A DNA stretch of 64,000 nt. It comes from Micavibrio aeruginosavorus EPB. GTDB lineage: Bacteria > Pseudomonadota > Alphaproteobacteria > Micavibrionales > Micavibrionaceae. Below are positions 1 to 8,563 of the stretch, one piece after another. The DNA lies in the NCBI RefSeq assembly GCF_000348745.1, contig NC_020812.1:1931444-1995443 (forward strand), read 5' to 3'. Each line of letters begins with the position of its first letter. Within the stretch, counting starts at the first letter, position 1. The notes below the pieces were generated by a model. It saw nothing but the letters and a program-made list of their open reading frames with translations. It was not told the origin of the DNA and made no database searches. The position numbers and the translations under genes were made by a program.

Positions 1-19
1 GATCCTCTGTAAAGAGACC

Positions 20-2170
20 TTAGTTCTGCTTACCCAGCATATGCGCCAGAATATCCGCATTCACCGCGCCATCAACAGCCAAACCATTGTCGCGCTGATA
101 GGTGCGAATGGCATCCGTGGTCAGCGGGCCGCCAATACCATCGGCCGGACCGGGATACAGGCCACGGCGCATCAACTGCTCCTGCACCTGCGCGGTCAGG
201 CTCTGATCACTTTTCACAACACCTTCACCCGCCAGTGACGCGGCATCCGCCGCCGACAAACGCGGGATCGCCGGGGCGATGTCTTCCGCGCGCGGGCGCG
301 TGCGTTCAGTCGCGGCTGTCTTCACGATATTCGTCACCGGTTTTACGGCATCGCTGCGCTTCTGCGGCATAACTGCGGGCGGCGCGGCATTCTGCACGGC
401 CCCCGCCGGATCGCGATCACGGCTCATTTCTTCATACAGGCTAGCGACCTGTTTCTTGCTCATGTTCAGCGCGGCGCTCAACTGGTCCAACGCGACCTGA
501 CCTTCCGGGCTGCCCCGATCGGCGGCATTCTTGTACCAGTAGATCGCGGATTTCGTATCCACCGCACCCAGCAGCCCATTCTCATAAATCAAACCGAGAT
601 TATAGGCGGCTTCGGTAATGCCCGCATTGGCGGCCTGTTCAAAGAAGCTGGCGGCCAGACGCGGATCATACGCGGTACCGATCCCTTCGATATGCGCAAT
701 GCCCAGATTATATTGCGCTTCCGGATGGCCCAGTTGCGCGGCGGCACGGTACCAGCGAATGGCGGTGGCGACATCCTTGCCCACGCCCAGACCCTGATGA
801 TACAGGACGCCCAGATTATAGCGAGCATTGGCAATGCCCTGTGCAGCGGCTTCCTCAAACCAGAGGGCCGCGCGTTTATAATCAACCTTCACCCCCGCAT
901 GTCCGGCGGTATAGATGGCGGCCAGATCGTGCTGCGCCTCGGGAATGCCGGCAAAGGCTTTGTCTTCAACATTTTTGATCACGGTAGGCAAAGATGAATC
1001 CGGCGTAATCCGCTCGGTCAGCGGTGCCAACCCTTCGCGCTTGGCGCGCAGGAAGGATTCAATGTCTGCACGATCCGCAACAGCGGTCGCATCGCCCTTG
1101 TCCTGCACGGTTTGCGGCGGAACCGGATCGACGATCATCACATCTTCGGCGCGTTCAATCGGGGCGGCGTCTGCGTCCGTCTGGTCAATTTTGGTTTGGG
1201 CAGCAATGGCGGCAACATCCTGCTCCAGATCGGGAACGACACCGGCCTCTCCCGGCTCAATCGCATTCAGAGCCGTCGCCACGGCATCCGGATTTACATC
1301 CATCATGTCGGAAAGATCTTCAACCCTCAGCGCGCCCGCCGCTTCGCTGGCCACATCCGTCACAAGGGACGGGTCCGCCGGGCCAAAGGCGGCCAGATCA
1401 TTCTCATCCGTGTTCAACGTGGCATCGAGCCCGGCGATAAACGGATCGGATTGGGTATCGGTTTCGGTTGTCGCATTCAGGACCGGCGCAGCATCTTCGG
1501 CGTTCAGATCCGCTACAGTCTCAACATCATTCTGGGTCATGGTGAGCGTCGGCATGAATTGCACGCGCCAGCGATCCCACTGGCTGACGCCATATCCGGC
1601 CAGAATGGTCAGCGCCAAAACGCCAACCAGCGCCGTTGTGTTGACACGCACCGCGCGTTGCCACCAGAACGCATTCTGGTTGCTGGGCTCGGCCACGAAA
1701 ATGGACCGCGATTGTTGCCCCGCGGGCACCAGCGCGCCCGTGCGAATGGCTTCGTTTGTGCGCTCCACCGATTGCTCAATCGCTTCGATCTTGCGCAGCA
1801 TGCGCGCTTTGTCCTGCGCGGCCTGTTCCAGGCGGCGGGCCAAGCGTTCCTGCATCTCAAACGCTTCTTCCATGCGCGTCGCGATGGATTCGGCACGGTT
1901 CAGGCGATCCAGCGTTTCTTTCCAGATTTGTTCCAGTTCGGATTGACGGCGCAGGATGCTGATATCGGTTGCGTCCTGCTTGCTCAGCTTGTCCTGCAGG
2001 GTCAGGAAGATGCGCTCGCTCTGGTCTGAACGTGTTTCAAGATCGTCGATTGCGGATAGCAGTCGCTGGCGCTCATGTTCGCTTTTGTGCAAACGATCCG
2101 CCAATTGATTCAACAAAGACACGACAACCGCGTTACGGTCGTCCGGTGCTTTACGCGCCTGATTGCTCAT
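20..2170 (-). CDS. PodJ-like coiled-coil / Sel1-repeat / peptidoglycan-binding membrane protein
   Basis: A protein of about 716 residues. The first ~150 residues are charged, heptad-rich coiled coil. One membrane segment follows near residues 180-202 (ALVGVLALTILAGYG). Next comes an acidic, low-complexity linker, about four Sel1 repeats at roughly residues 405-560 (A..Y..G..Y..G.GV..D...A..W...AA patterns), and a C-terminal PG_binding_1 domain (LMRRGLYPGPADGIGGPLT). This order, cytoplasmic coiled coil, single span, periplasmic Sel1 repeats, wall-binding end, is that of PodJ, the alphaproteobacterial polar organelle organiser; I infer a polarity or localisation role. The start MSNQARK is chosen because AGGGA lies six bases upstream and the longer frame adds no recognisable sequence. 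It could instead be a general Sel1 envelope protein. Confidence 0.8.
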   Translation of the reverse strand: MSNQARKAPDDRNAVVVSLLNQLADRLHKSEHERQRLLSAIDDLETRSDQSERIFLTLQDKLSKQDATDISILRRQSELEQIWKETLDRLNRAESIATRMEEAFEMQERLARRLEQAAQDKARMLRKIEAIEQSVERTNEAIRTGALVPAGQQSRSIFVAEPSNQNAFWWQRAVRVNTTALVGVLALTILAGYGVSQWDRWRVQFMPTLTMTQNDVETVADLNAEDAAPVLNATTETDTQSDPFIAGLDATLNTDENDLAAFGPADPSLVTDVASEAAGALRVEDLSDMMDVNPDAVATALNAIEPGEAGVVPDLEQDVAAIAAQTKIDQTDADAAPIERAEDVMIVDPVPPQTVQDKGDATAVADRADIESFLRAKREGLAPLTERITPDSSLPTVIKNVEDKAFAGIPEAQHDLAAIYTAGHAGVKVDYKRAALWFEEAAAQGIANARYNLGVLYHQGLGVGKDVATAIRWYRAAAQLGHPEAQYNLGIAHIEGIGTAYDPRLAASFFEQAANAGITEAAYNLGLIYENGLLGAVDTKSAIYWYKNAADRGSPEGQVALDQLSAALNMSKKQVASLYEEMSRDRDPAGAVQNAAPPAVMPQKRSDAVKPVTNIVKTAATERTRPRAEDIAPAIPRLSAADAASLAGEGVVKSDQSLTAQVQEQLMRRGLYPGPADGIGGPLTTDAIRTYQRDNGLAVDGAVNADILAHMLGKQN

Positions 2171-2516
2171 GCGGTCCCTACTCCCATCACAGGACGACGG
2201 TCCAGCCCCCACAAAGGGCCGCGCCGATCCCGGCAATTTTTCAAATTCAAATATGGATTATGCCGGGGACTATAACCGATTTTGGAAAATATGGCCAAGA
2301 ACGAATGTGTTAACAGGGCCGATTCTGTCCACATGGGCCCGTTCACCATGGTGTTAACGATGACGTTCACCACCCCAATAATTTCCCATAACGTAAATTA
2401 AATTTCCCTGATTCACGGGGCTTGCATTTCGCGCGCGGCTTGGGTAGTTTGGCCCCCGTTGATCCAGCCGGGTCATCACACAAATCGGCAAACAAGCCCG
2501 GTTTTCCCATGGTTAT
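2171..2516. other. Intergenic region between the PodJ-like gene and tRNA-Gln
   Basis: No convincing gene is visible. The left part must hold the promoter of the leftward PodJ-like gene and is A+T-rich around 2240-2300. The right part holds the likely tRNA promoter annotated separately. Short open frames here have no ribosome-binding site and no family resemblance. Confidence 0.5.
2422..2450 (+). promoter_or_regulatory. Candidate sigma-70-type promoter of tRNA-Gln
   Basis: TTGCAT at 2422-2427 and TAGTTT at 2445-2450 are 17 bases apart. They are followed by a G+C-rich stretch (ggccccc), as in the discriminators of stable-RNA promoters. The tRNA begins 66 bases further on. The match is by eye only. 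Confidence 0.4.
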
Positions 2517-2591
2517 TGGGGCGTCGCCAAGCGGTAAGGCAGCGGTTTTTGGTACCGCCATTCCTAGGTTCGAATCCTAGCGCCCCAGCCA
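2517..2591 (+). tRNA. tRNA-Gln (anticodon UUG)
   Basis: The acceptor arms TGGGGCG (2517-2523) and CGCCCCA (2581-2587) pair fully. The discriminator is G2588 and the CCA end is encoded at 2589-2591. The anticodon stem GCGGT/ACCGC encloses the 7-base loop TTTTGGT with anticodon TTG at 2549-2551, reading CAA as glutamine. The T-arm loop TTCGAAT is canonical. No second tRNA lies next to it. Confidence 0.96.
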
Positions 2592-2683
2592 TCTCCATTA
2601 CCCTCCGCCATAGCCTGAGAAAAACGCCCCTGCCCCGGCGATAAGAACCGTTACATAAAATCCAGCCCGTTGCCGTAGGTTTT

Positions 2684-3574
2684 TTAATGGCTCTGCGCCA
2701 GATACGTATGCAGATGATCGATCAATGTGCGGATCTTGACCGAGAGGTGGCGCGTTTGTTGATAGACCGCATACACGTCAAAATCTTTTTCCTCGTAATC
2801 CTCTAAAACGACCTCCAGCTTTTTAGCCGCCAGAGATTCGTCGACGATAAATGTTGGTAACATCGTAATGCCGCATCCCGCCAGGGCCGCCTGGTGCAAG
2901 AGATCACCATTGTCGGACAAGAAATTCCCGCTGACGGCCTGCCATATCTTTTTTCCATCTTTTATAAAAGGCCACGACTTACCTTCGGCAAGGTTTATAT
3001 AGCTCAGGCAGTTATGCGCCTTTAAATCCGCGGGGGATTGGGGGCGGCCATGCGTTTTGAAATAAGCGGGCGTCGCACAAACAACGCGCCGCCCTGCGCA
3101 CAGCTTCTTCGCCATCAATGTCGGATCGGTCAGCGCGCCAATCCGAATGGCCAGGTCATAGCTTTCCCCCACCAGATCAACGCGGCGATCCGACAGGTAT
3201 GTTCTAATCGACACATCGGGATATTTATCAAGATACGAGGCCAGCGCCGGGGCCAGAGTTTGCAAGCCAAAGCTTAAAGGTGCCGTGAGCTTAATCGTCC
3301 CGACCGGCTTTTGCGTTTGATAGCGCAAGGAGGCCTCGACCTCCTCCATATCCCCCAGCAATTGGCGGACGTGGTCGAGATAATGTTGCCCACTTTCGGT
3401 TAATGTCACCTGACGCGTCGTACGCACCAGCAACTGGACGCCGAGGAAATCCTCCAAATCCTTGATGCGTTTGCTGACCACCGAGTTGGCGAGGTTCAGC
3501 CTCCGGGCCGCATCGGCGAAGCTGCCGTTTTCGGCAACCGCTTGAAAGGCCTGCATATTTGCGAATTTATCCAT
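2684..3574 (-). CDS. LysR family transcriptional regulator
   Basis: About 296 residues. The N-terminal winged helix-turn-helix is typical (FQAVAENGSFADAARRLNLA, then SVVSKRIKDLEDFLGVQLL and RTTRQVTLTESG), followed by a periplasmic-binding-like effector domain from about residue 90. The start MDKFANM is preferred because it matches the usual LysR length; the longer frame adds about 30 unrelated residues. The gene is divergent from the isochorismatase-like/MhqO/MhqD operon with 131 bases between them. That is the classical arrangement for a LysR protein controlling its neighbour, so it probably senses the aromatic or electrophilic substrate of that operon. This role is inferred from position only. 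Confidence 0.9.
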   Translation of the reverse strand: MDKFANMQAFQAVAENGSFADAARRLNLANSVVSKRIKDLEDFLGVQLLVRTTRQVTLTESGQHYLDHVRQLLGDMEEVEASLRYQTQKPVGTIKLTAPLSFGLQTLAPALASYLDKYPDVSIRTYLSDRRVDLVGESYDLAIRIGALTDPTLMAKKLCAGRRVVCATPAYFKTHGRPQSPADLKAHNCLSYINLAEGKSWPFIKDGKKIWQAVSGNFLSDNGDLLHQAALAGCGITMLPTFIVDESLAAKKLEVVLEDYEEKDFDVYAVYQQTRHLSVKIRTLIDHLHTYLAQSH

Positions 3575-3705
3575 TGTTCCATTTATTCGAATAGTGTTGT
3601 TCAATTTATCAATATTATCATTTTTTAAAGAACAATCTACACTTAAAGAATGGAGGCACACACAAACCAGCCCCCATCAAAATTCAAACCTTTAGGAGAT
3701 AGATT
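3575..3705. promoter_or_regulatory. Divergent promoter region lysR / detoxification operon
   Basis: A+T-rich 131-base spacer. It contains the perfect palindrome tattcgaata (3584-3593). A spaced pair GTTGTTC ... GAACAA lies between about 3597 and 3636 and could be a LysR site. AGGAG precedes the rightward start by about nine bases. The exact operator cannot be told from the sequence alone. Confidence 0.35.
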
Positions 3706-4371
3706 ATGACCGCCGCTACAGACAAATTGCTGACCCCTGAAAATTCCGTTTTCGTGTTCATCGACCATCAGCCGCAAATGGCTTTTGGCGTGACGAACAT
3801 CGATCGCCAGCTTTTAAAAAACAACACCATCGCCATGGCGAAGACAGCGAAGCTGTTCAACATTCCAACAATTCTGACCGCTGTCGAAACCGAAAGTTTC
3901 TCGGGCTATATCTGGCCGGAGCTGATGGACGTTTTGCAGCAGGACCCGATTGAACGGACCAGCATGAATAGCTGGGAAGACAAAGCCTTCGTTGATGTGG
4001 TTAAAAAAACAGGCCGCAAGAAACTGGTTATGGCTGCACTCTGGAGCGAGGCGTGCCTGATTTTCCCGACCATCTGCGCGCTGGATGAAGGATTTGAAGT
4101 CATTATGAACGTTGATGCATCCGGCGGCACATCGCAAGTGGCGCATGACGCAGCCATTCGCCGTGCAGAACAACATGGTGCGGAAAGCATCTCAACCGTT
4201 CAGTTGCTGTTGGAAATGCAACGCGACTGGAGCCGGAAAGAAACGTATCAGGGCACAACCGATATCGTCCGTGAGCATTTCGGTGCTTATGGCATGGGCA
4301 TCGATTATGCCGCCAGCATGGTCCACGAATACGGCCAACGCGCAAAATATCCCCACAAAATCAACAAATAG
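3706..4371 (+). CDS. Isochorismatase-family (YcaC-like) hydrolase
   Basis: 221 residues of the cysteine-hydrolase fold. Asp20 (FVFIDHQPQM) and Cys117 (ALWSEACLIF) are at the positions of the catalytic Asp and Cys, and Arg84 may take the third place usually held by a basic residue. The C-terminal part (about 180-221) is longer than in minimal isochorismatases and resembles YcaC-type proteins of unknown substrate. It is first in a rightward operon with an MhqO-like dioxygenase and an MhqD-like esterase. A role in hydrolysing an amide or ester of an aromatic or electrophilic compound is inferred. The substrate cannot be read from sequence. Confidence 0.88.
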   Translation: MTAATDKLLTPENSVFVFIDHQPQMAFGVTNIDRQLLKNNTIAMAKTAKLFNIPTILTAVETESFSGYIWPELMDVLQQDPIERTSMNSWEDKAFVDVVKKTGRKKLVMAALWSEACLIFPTICALDEGFEVIMNVDASGGTSQVAHDAAIRRAEQHGAESISTVQLLLEMQRDWSRKETYQGTTDIVREHFGAYGMGIDYAASMVHEYGQRAKYPHKINK

Positions 4372-4394
4372 GAGCCATAAAAAGGAGAAGTGTC

Positions 4395-5324
4395 ATGAAA
4401 ACAGCATCCGGTATTCACCACATCACGGCAATCGCAAGCGATCCAAAAGTGAACTTTGATTTTTACACCAAAGTTTTGGGCCTGCGCTTTGTTAAAAGAA
4501 CCGTGAACTTTGACGATCCGTCCACCTATCACTTTTACTTCGGCGATAGCATTGGGTCACCGGGCAGTATTCTGACCTTCTTCCCGCATCCCGATCTGGC
4601 CAAAGGTCGTCATGGCACAGGGCAAGCGGTGGAGATCGTTTTCGCCGTCCCCAAGGCAGCGTTGTCATTTTGGATGAACCGCTTCCACGAAATGGGTATC
4701 ACCTATCAGGGGCCTGAAAAGCACTTCGACGAAACCGTTGTGCGTATTCAAGACCCTGACGGGCTGATGCTGGAGTTCGTTGGCGTGGATGATCTGCCCG
4801 ATGATACGGCGTGGGCCACGGATGACATCCCCACGGATGCAGCCATTCGTGGATTTCACAGCGTGTCTTTGTGGGTCGATGATTACACAAAAACCGCCGA
4901 TATCCTGACCCGGCATCTGGGCTTTAAGTATGTCGGTAACGATGGAAGCCGCTACCGCTACATTGCGGAAGGAGACGGTGTGGGCAAAATTGTCGACATC
5001 CGATCCATCCCCGGAATGTGGCGTGGCGCTCCGGGCGCGGGCACCATTCACCATGTGGCGTTCCGCGTTGGTGACGACGAAGCCGAAACCAAGGTTCGTG
5101 ACGCCATTATCAAGGATGGCCATAGCCTGACACCGGTGATTGACCGTAACTACTTCCATTCGGTCTACTTCCGGGAACCAAACCATGTGCTTTTCGAACT
5201 CGCAACCGACAATCCCGGTTTTGATGTCGATGAGCCACGGGAACAGCTGGGGCAGGAATTGAAACTGCCACAGAAATTCGAAAACTATCGCGATGACATC
5301 GTTGCGGTATTGCCTGTACTCTAA
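4395..5324 (+). CDS. MhqO-like ring-cleaving dioxygenase (glyoxalase/VOC fold)
   Basis: 309 residues with two vicinal-oxygen-chelate halves. Probable Fe(II) ligands are His9 (GIHHITAIA), His220 (GTIHHVAFRV) and Glu268 (HVLFELATDN), the pattern of extradiol dioxygenases. The closest families I recognise are the MhqO/LinE hydroquinone dioxygenases, which open the ring of hydroquinone-type substrates. AGGAGAAG stands just before the ATG. It lies 23 bases after the YcaC-like gene and 19 before the MhqD-like esterase, the same neighbours as in the Bacillus mhqNOD quinone-response operon. Quinol degradation is therefore the best guess. Confidence 0.87.
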   Translation: MKTASGIHHITAIASDPKVNFDFYTKVLGLRFVKRTVNFDDPSTYHFYFGDSIGSPGSILTFFPHPDLAKGRHGTGQAVEIVFAVPKAALSFWMNRFHEMGITYQGPEKHFDETVVRIQDPDGLMLEFVGVDDLPDDTAWATDDIPTDAAIRGFHSVSLWVDDYTKTADILTRHLGFKYVGNDGSRYRYIAEGDGVGKIVDIRSIPGMWRGAPGAGTIHHVAFRVGDDEAETKVRDAIIKDGHSLTPVIDRNYFHSVYFREPNHVLFELATDNPGFDVDEPREQLGQELKLPQKFENYRDDIVAVLPVL

Positions 5325-5343
5325 CGCGTGAACGGAGGTCACC

Positions 5344-5964
5344 ATGAAGACCGATTTTAAACATATCTATCTTCCGGGTGACCCCGCTTTGCCGGTTCTG
5401 CTGCTGCTGCACGGCACCGGTGGAGACGAGCAGGATCTGGTGGAGCTGGGGCAAGCGGTCGCCCCGGGCTCTGCCATCCTCTCGGTACGGGGCAAGGTGC
5501 TGGAAAACGGCATGCCGCGCTTTTTCCGCCGCCTGTCCGAAGGCGTATTCGATCTGGAAGATCTTGCCTTCCGCACACAGGAGTTGGCAGATTTTATCAC
5601 CGAAGCCCGCACAGAATATAATTTAACACAGCCCATCTACGCATTGGGCTTTTCCAATGGCGCCAACATCGCAGGCAGCCTTCTGCTGAGCAGACCGGAA
5701 ATCTTAGACGGTGCGGTTTTGTTGCGCGCCATGGTCCCATTTGAACCAGAAACTTTACCGGACTTGTCGGGCAAGAAGATTTTGCTCTTGTCCGGTCTGA
5801 TGGACCCGATTATCCCGGTGGACAATGCCAAGCGCCTGTCATGGATTTTGAAAGAATCCGGGGCCGATATAACATTCACAATGAAGCCGGCGGCACACGG
5901 GCTGACCCCTTCCGACTTTTCCGATATAAAGAACTGGATAGACAGGGAACATCATGCCAGATAA
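5344..5964 (+). CDS. MhqD-like alpha/beta hydrolase (carboxylesterase)
   Basis: 206 residues, a compact alpha/beta hydrolase of the carboxylesterase/phospholipase family. The oxyanion segment is LLLHGTGGDEQDL. The nucleophile elbow GFSNG places Ser104, and Asp154 (GLMDPIIP) and His185 (PAAHGLT) complete the triad. There is no signal peptide, so it is cytoplasmic. A strong GGAGGT precedes the start. Its end overlaps the start of the next gene by 11 bases, so translation is probably coupled. By position and family it resembles MhqD, the hydrolase partner of MhqO in quinone resistance. Confidence 0.87.
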   Translation: MKTDFKHIYLPGDPALPVLLLLHGTGGDEQDLVELGQAVAPGSAILSVRGKVLENGMPRFFRRLSEGVFDLEDLAFRTQELADFITEARTEYNLTQPIYALGFSNGANIAGSLLLSRPEILDGAVLLRAMVPFEPETLPDLSGKKILLLSGLMDPIIPVDNAKRLSWILKESGADITFTMKPAAHGLTPSDFSDIKNWIDREHHAR

Positions 5965-7969
5965 TTTTCTTTCAAAAGACATAAAACGCCGCACCTTCAT
6001 GCAAAGCGCCGCTGTTCTGGGCGCGGGACTTATGCTCCCTGCTTCATTCCACCTTATGACCAAGGATGTTCATGCCATGTCACCGTTAACGCCCGACACC
6101 GTCTTTTATAACGGCAAGATCACAACGCTGGATCAGAAGCAGCCTGAGGTCAGCGCGGTCGCACTGGCAGGCGGTCAAATCGTTGCCGTCGGAAGCGATA
6201 AAGACATGCGACAGATCGCAGGCGAACACGCGCGTTATATCGACCTTAAGGGACACCGGGTCATTCCGGGCCTGAACGATTCGCATACGCACCTGATCCG
6301 GGGCGGGCTGAACTACAATATGGAGCTCCGCTGGGACGGCGTCACCAGCCTTGCTGACGCCTTGTTAATGCTGAAAATTCAGGCCGATAATACACCCGCG
6401 CCGCAATGGGTGCGTGTGGTCGGGGGCTGGAGTGAATTCCAGTTCAAGGAACGCCGCATGCCGACACTGGCGGAAATTAATGCCGCGGCCCCTGATACAC
6501 CCGTGTTCATCCTGCATCTTTATGACCGTGCGTTATTAAACGGTGCCGCATTAAAGGCCGCAGGCATAACCAGGGATACACCCGACCCTGTCGGTGGCCG
6601 TATCGAGCGTGATGCCAACGGCAACCCCACAGGCATGTTGATTGCCGAACCCAATGCGCTGATCCTTTATTCCACGTTGGCCAAGGGGCCGAAATTGCCC
6701 CTGTCTGATCAGATCAATTCCACCCGCCATTTTATGCGCGAACTGAACCGGCTGGGCGTGACGTCGGTCATCGATGCGGGTGGCGGATTCCAGAACTATC
6801 CCGATGATTACGATGTTATCAATCAGCTTCATAGCCATGGCCAGATGACCGTCCGCATCGCCTATAACCTGTTCACACAGAACAAAGGGAGCGAGCTGGC
6901 AGATTTCCAAAAATGGTCTAAAATTGTAACGCCTTACAGCGGGGATGATTACTTGCGCCATAATGGTGCGGGAGAAATGCTGGCGTTCTCGGCCGCAGAT
7001 TTTGAAGATTTCCTGCAGCCACGCCCTGACATGGCGAAATCCATGGAAAAAGAACTCGGCGATGTCGTGCGTTTTCTGGTGGAGCAAAAATGGCCATTCC
7101 GCCTGCATGCAACCTATGACGAAACCATCGACCGCGCCTTGAATGTCTTTGAAGACATTAACAAAGATACGCCGTTTAACAATTTACGCTGGTTCTTCGA
7201 TCATGCGGAAACAGTCAGCGAGAGGAATCTTGAGCGGATTAAACGCCTGAATGGTGGCGTCGCAATCCAGCATCGCATGGCGTTCCAGGGCGAATATTTC
7301 GTTGATCGCTATGGCAAGGAAGCCGCCGAAAACAGCCCGCCGATCCGCAAAATGCTCGATATGGGTGTACCCGTAGGGGGCGGCACTGATGCCACACGCG
7401 TGGCCAGCTATAACCCCTGGGTATCGCTTTACTGGATGATAACGGGAAGGACGGTCGGCGGACTGGCTCTCTATGGGGATGCCAATCGCCTGAACCGCGA
7501 AGAAGCTTTGCGTCTGTGGACACAGGGCAGCGCCTATAAGTCGAGCGAAGAATCGGTAAAAGGCACCATTAGCCCGGGGCAATATGCCGACTTTGCCGTG
7601 CTCTCCAAAGATTTCATGCATATACCTGATGACGAGATCAAAAGCCTGACATCTGTGATGACGATTGTGGGCGGCAAAATTGTATATGCGGCCGACGCAT
7701 TCAAGTCATTCGATGCACCGCTGCCCCCGATCAGCCCCGACTGGTCACCTGTTAAACGTTTTGGCGGGTACCAGCATGCCAGCCTTGCGGAATCGCCGCA
7801 GTTTGAAATGGCCGCAGCCCCATCATGTGCCGTTCATGGTTGCGCCCATCATGGCCATGGCGCTGGCCACGATGGAAAGCTATCAAAATGGCTGGGCCTG
7901 GATGACAAGACAAAGAAACCCAATTTTGAAAACCCGTGGTCTATGGGCTGCGGCTGCTTCGCCTATTAA
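5954..7969 (+). CDS. Tat-exported amidohydrolase (YtcJ-like) with Cys/His-rich tail
   Basis: 671 residues. An N-terminal twin-arginine signal (KRRTFMQSAAVLGAGLMLPA) precedes an amidohydrolase_3 domain. The metal motif SHTHL follows GLNDS near residue 110, and HAT, HAE and GTDATR motifs lie further on. The enzyme should act in the periplasm on an amide or cyclic amide; relatives such as YtcJ have poorly known substrates. The last ~45 residues are rich in Cys and His (CAVHGCAHHGHGAGHDG and MGCGCF), a possible extra metal site. It overlaps the esterase gene by 11 bases and is followed closely by the ABM gene, so it belongs to the same operon. Confidence 0.85.
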   Translation: MPDNFLSKDIKRRTFMQSAAVLGAGLMLPASFHLMTKDVHAMSPLTPDTVFYNGKITTLDQKQPEVSAVALAGGQIVAVGSDKDMRQIAGEHARYIDLKGHRVIPGLNDSHTHLIRGGLNYNMELRWDGVTSLADALLMLKIQADNTPAPQWVRVVGGWSEFQFKERRMPTLAEINAAAPDTPVFILHLYDRALLNGAALKAAGITRDTPDPVGGRIERDANGNPTGMLIAEPNALILYSTLAKGPKLPLSDQINSTRHFMRELNRLGVTSVIDAGGGFQNYPDDYDVINQLHSHGQMTVRIAYNLFTQNKGSELADFQKWSKIVTPYSGDDYLRHNGAGEMLAFSAADFEDFLQPRPDMAKSMEKELGDVVRFLVEQKWPFRLHATYDETIDRALNVFEDINKDTPFNNLRWFFDHAETVSERNLERIKRLNGGVAIQHRMAFQGEYFVDRYGKEAAENSPPIRKMLDMGVPVGGGTDATRVASYNPWVSLYWMITGRTVGGLALYGDANRLNREEALRLWTQGSAYKSSEESVKGTISPGQYADFAVLSKDFMHIPDDEIKSLTSVMTIVGGKIVYAADAFKSFDAPLPPISPDWSPVKRFGGYQHASLAESPQFEMAAAPSCAVHGCAHHGHGAGHDGKLSKWLGLDDKTKKPNFENPWSMGCGCFAY

Positions 7970-7981
7970 CAGGAGACGTCA

Positions 7982-8503
7982 ATGCCCATTCATGTTGCCA
8001 TCACCCGCAAGGCCCTGCCCGGTAAAGAGCAGGAGTTTCACGATGCCTTGCGCCGTTTCATTGGAAAATCATTCGAGAATGATGCCGTTCACGGCGCCGG
8101 AATCATTACGTTTCCACATGAAAGAACACATGAAATCGGCATCCTGCGCACGTTTGCGAACCAGGAAGAACGTGAGGCGTTCTATAACTCCGCCTTCTTT
8201 AAGGAGTGGGATGCCTATGCAGCAACACTCACCGAAGGTGAAGCCACATACCGCGACCTGACCGGCCTTGAAGCATGGTTCCGCACGCCCGGCGCACCGG
8301 CACGCTGGAAAATGGCGCTGGTGACTTTGGCGGGCGTTTATCCGGTCAGCCTTCTGTTGACCTATACAGTCGCCAAAGCTTTGGAACCGTTGCCTTTGCC
8401 TCTTCGATCGTTCATTTTTTCTGCCTGTATGGTCGCAATGCTGACATGGATTGTCATGCCTTTCCTCGTCAAACATTTAAAACCATGGCTACATCGCAGC
8501 TAA
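7982..8503 (+). CDS. Antibiotic biosynthesis monooxygenase (ABM) domain membrane protein
   Basis: 173 residues. Residues 1-95 form an ABM/dimeric ferredoxin-like domain (MPIHVAITRKALPGKEQEF), a fold used by quinone-forming monooxygenases such as YgiN. Two membrane segments follow at about 112-132 and 140-162. AGGAG lies upstream. It is the last gene of the operon; the ABM fold near a hydroquinone dioxygenase fits quinol/quinone chemistry at the inner membrane, but the activity is inferred. Confidence 0.8.
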   Translation: MPIHVAITRKALPGKEQEFHDALRRFIGKSFENDAVHGAGIITFPHERTHEIGILRTFANQEEREAFYNSAFFKEWDAYAATLTEGEATYRDLTGLEAWFRTPGAPARWKMALVTLAGVYPVSLLLTYTVAKALEPLPLPLRSFIFSACMVAMLTWIVMPFLVKHLKPWLHRS

Positions 8504-8529
8504 AACATTCATTTATTGAATGAGTTTTA
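8501..8529. terminator. Hairpin at the end of the detoxification operon
   Basis: CATTCA and TGAATG pair around a small loop, flanked by TAAAA and GTTTTA that extend the stem imperfectly. The structure overlaps the ABM stop codon and lies between two converging genes, so it probably ends transcription from both sides. Confidence 0.5.
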
Positions 8530-8563
8530 ACGGGATGCGGAACCTAACGAAAAAATAGGAAGA

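Noticed and set aside
915-2029. Overlapping plus-strand open frames opposite the PodJ-like gene
   Set aside because: Two frames are open at once across the same bases, a sign of G+C-biased codons in the minus-strand gene rather than coding.
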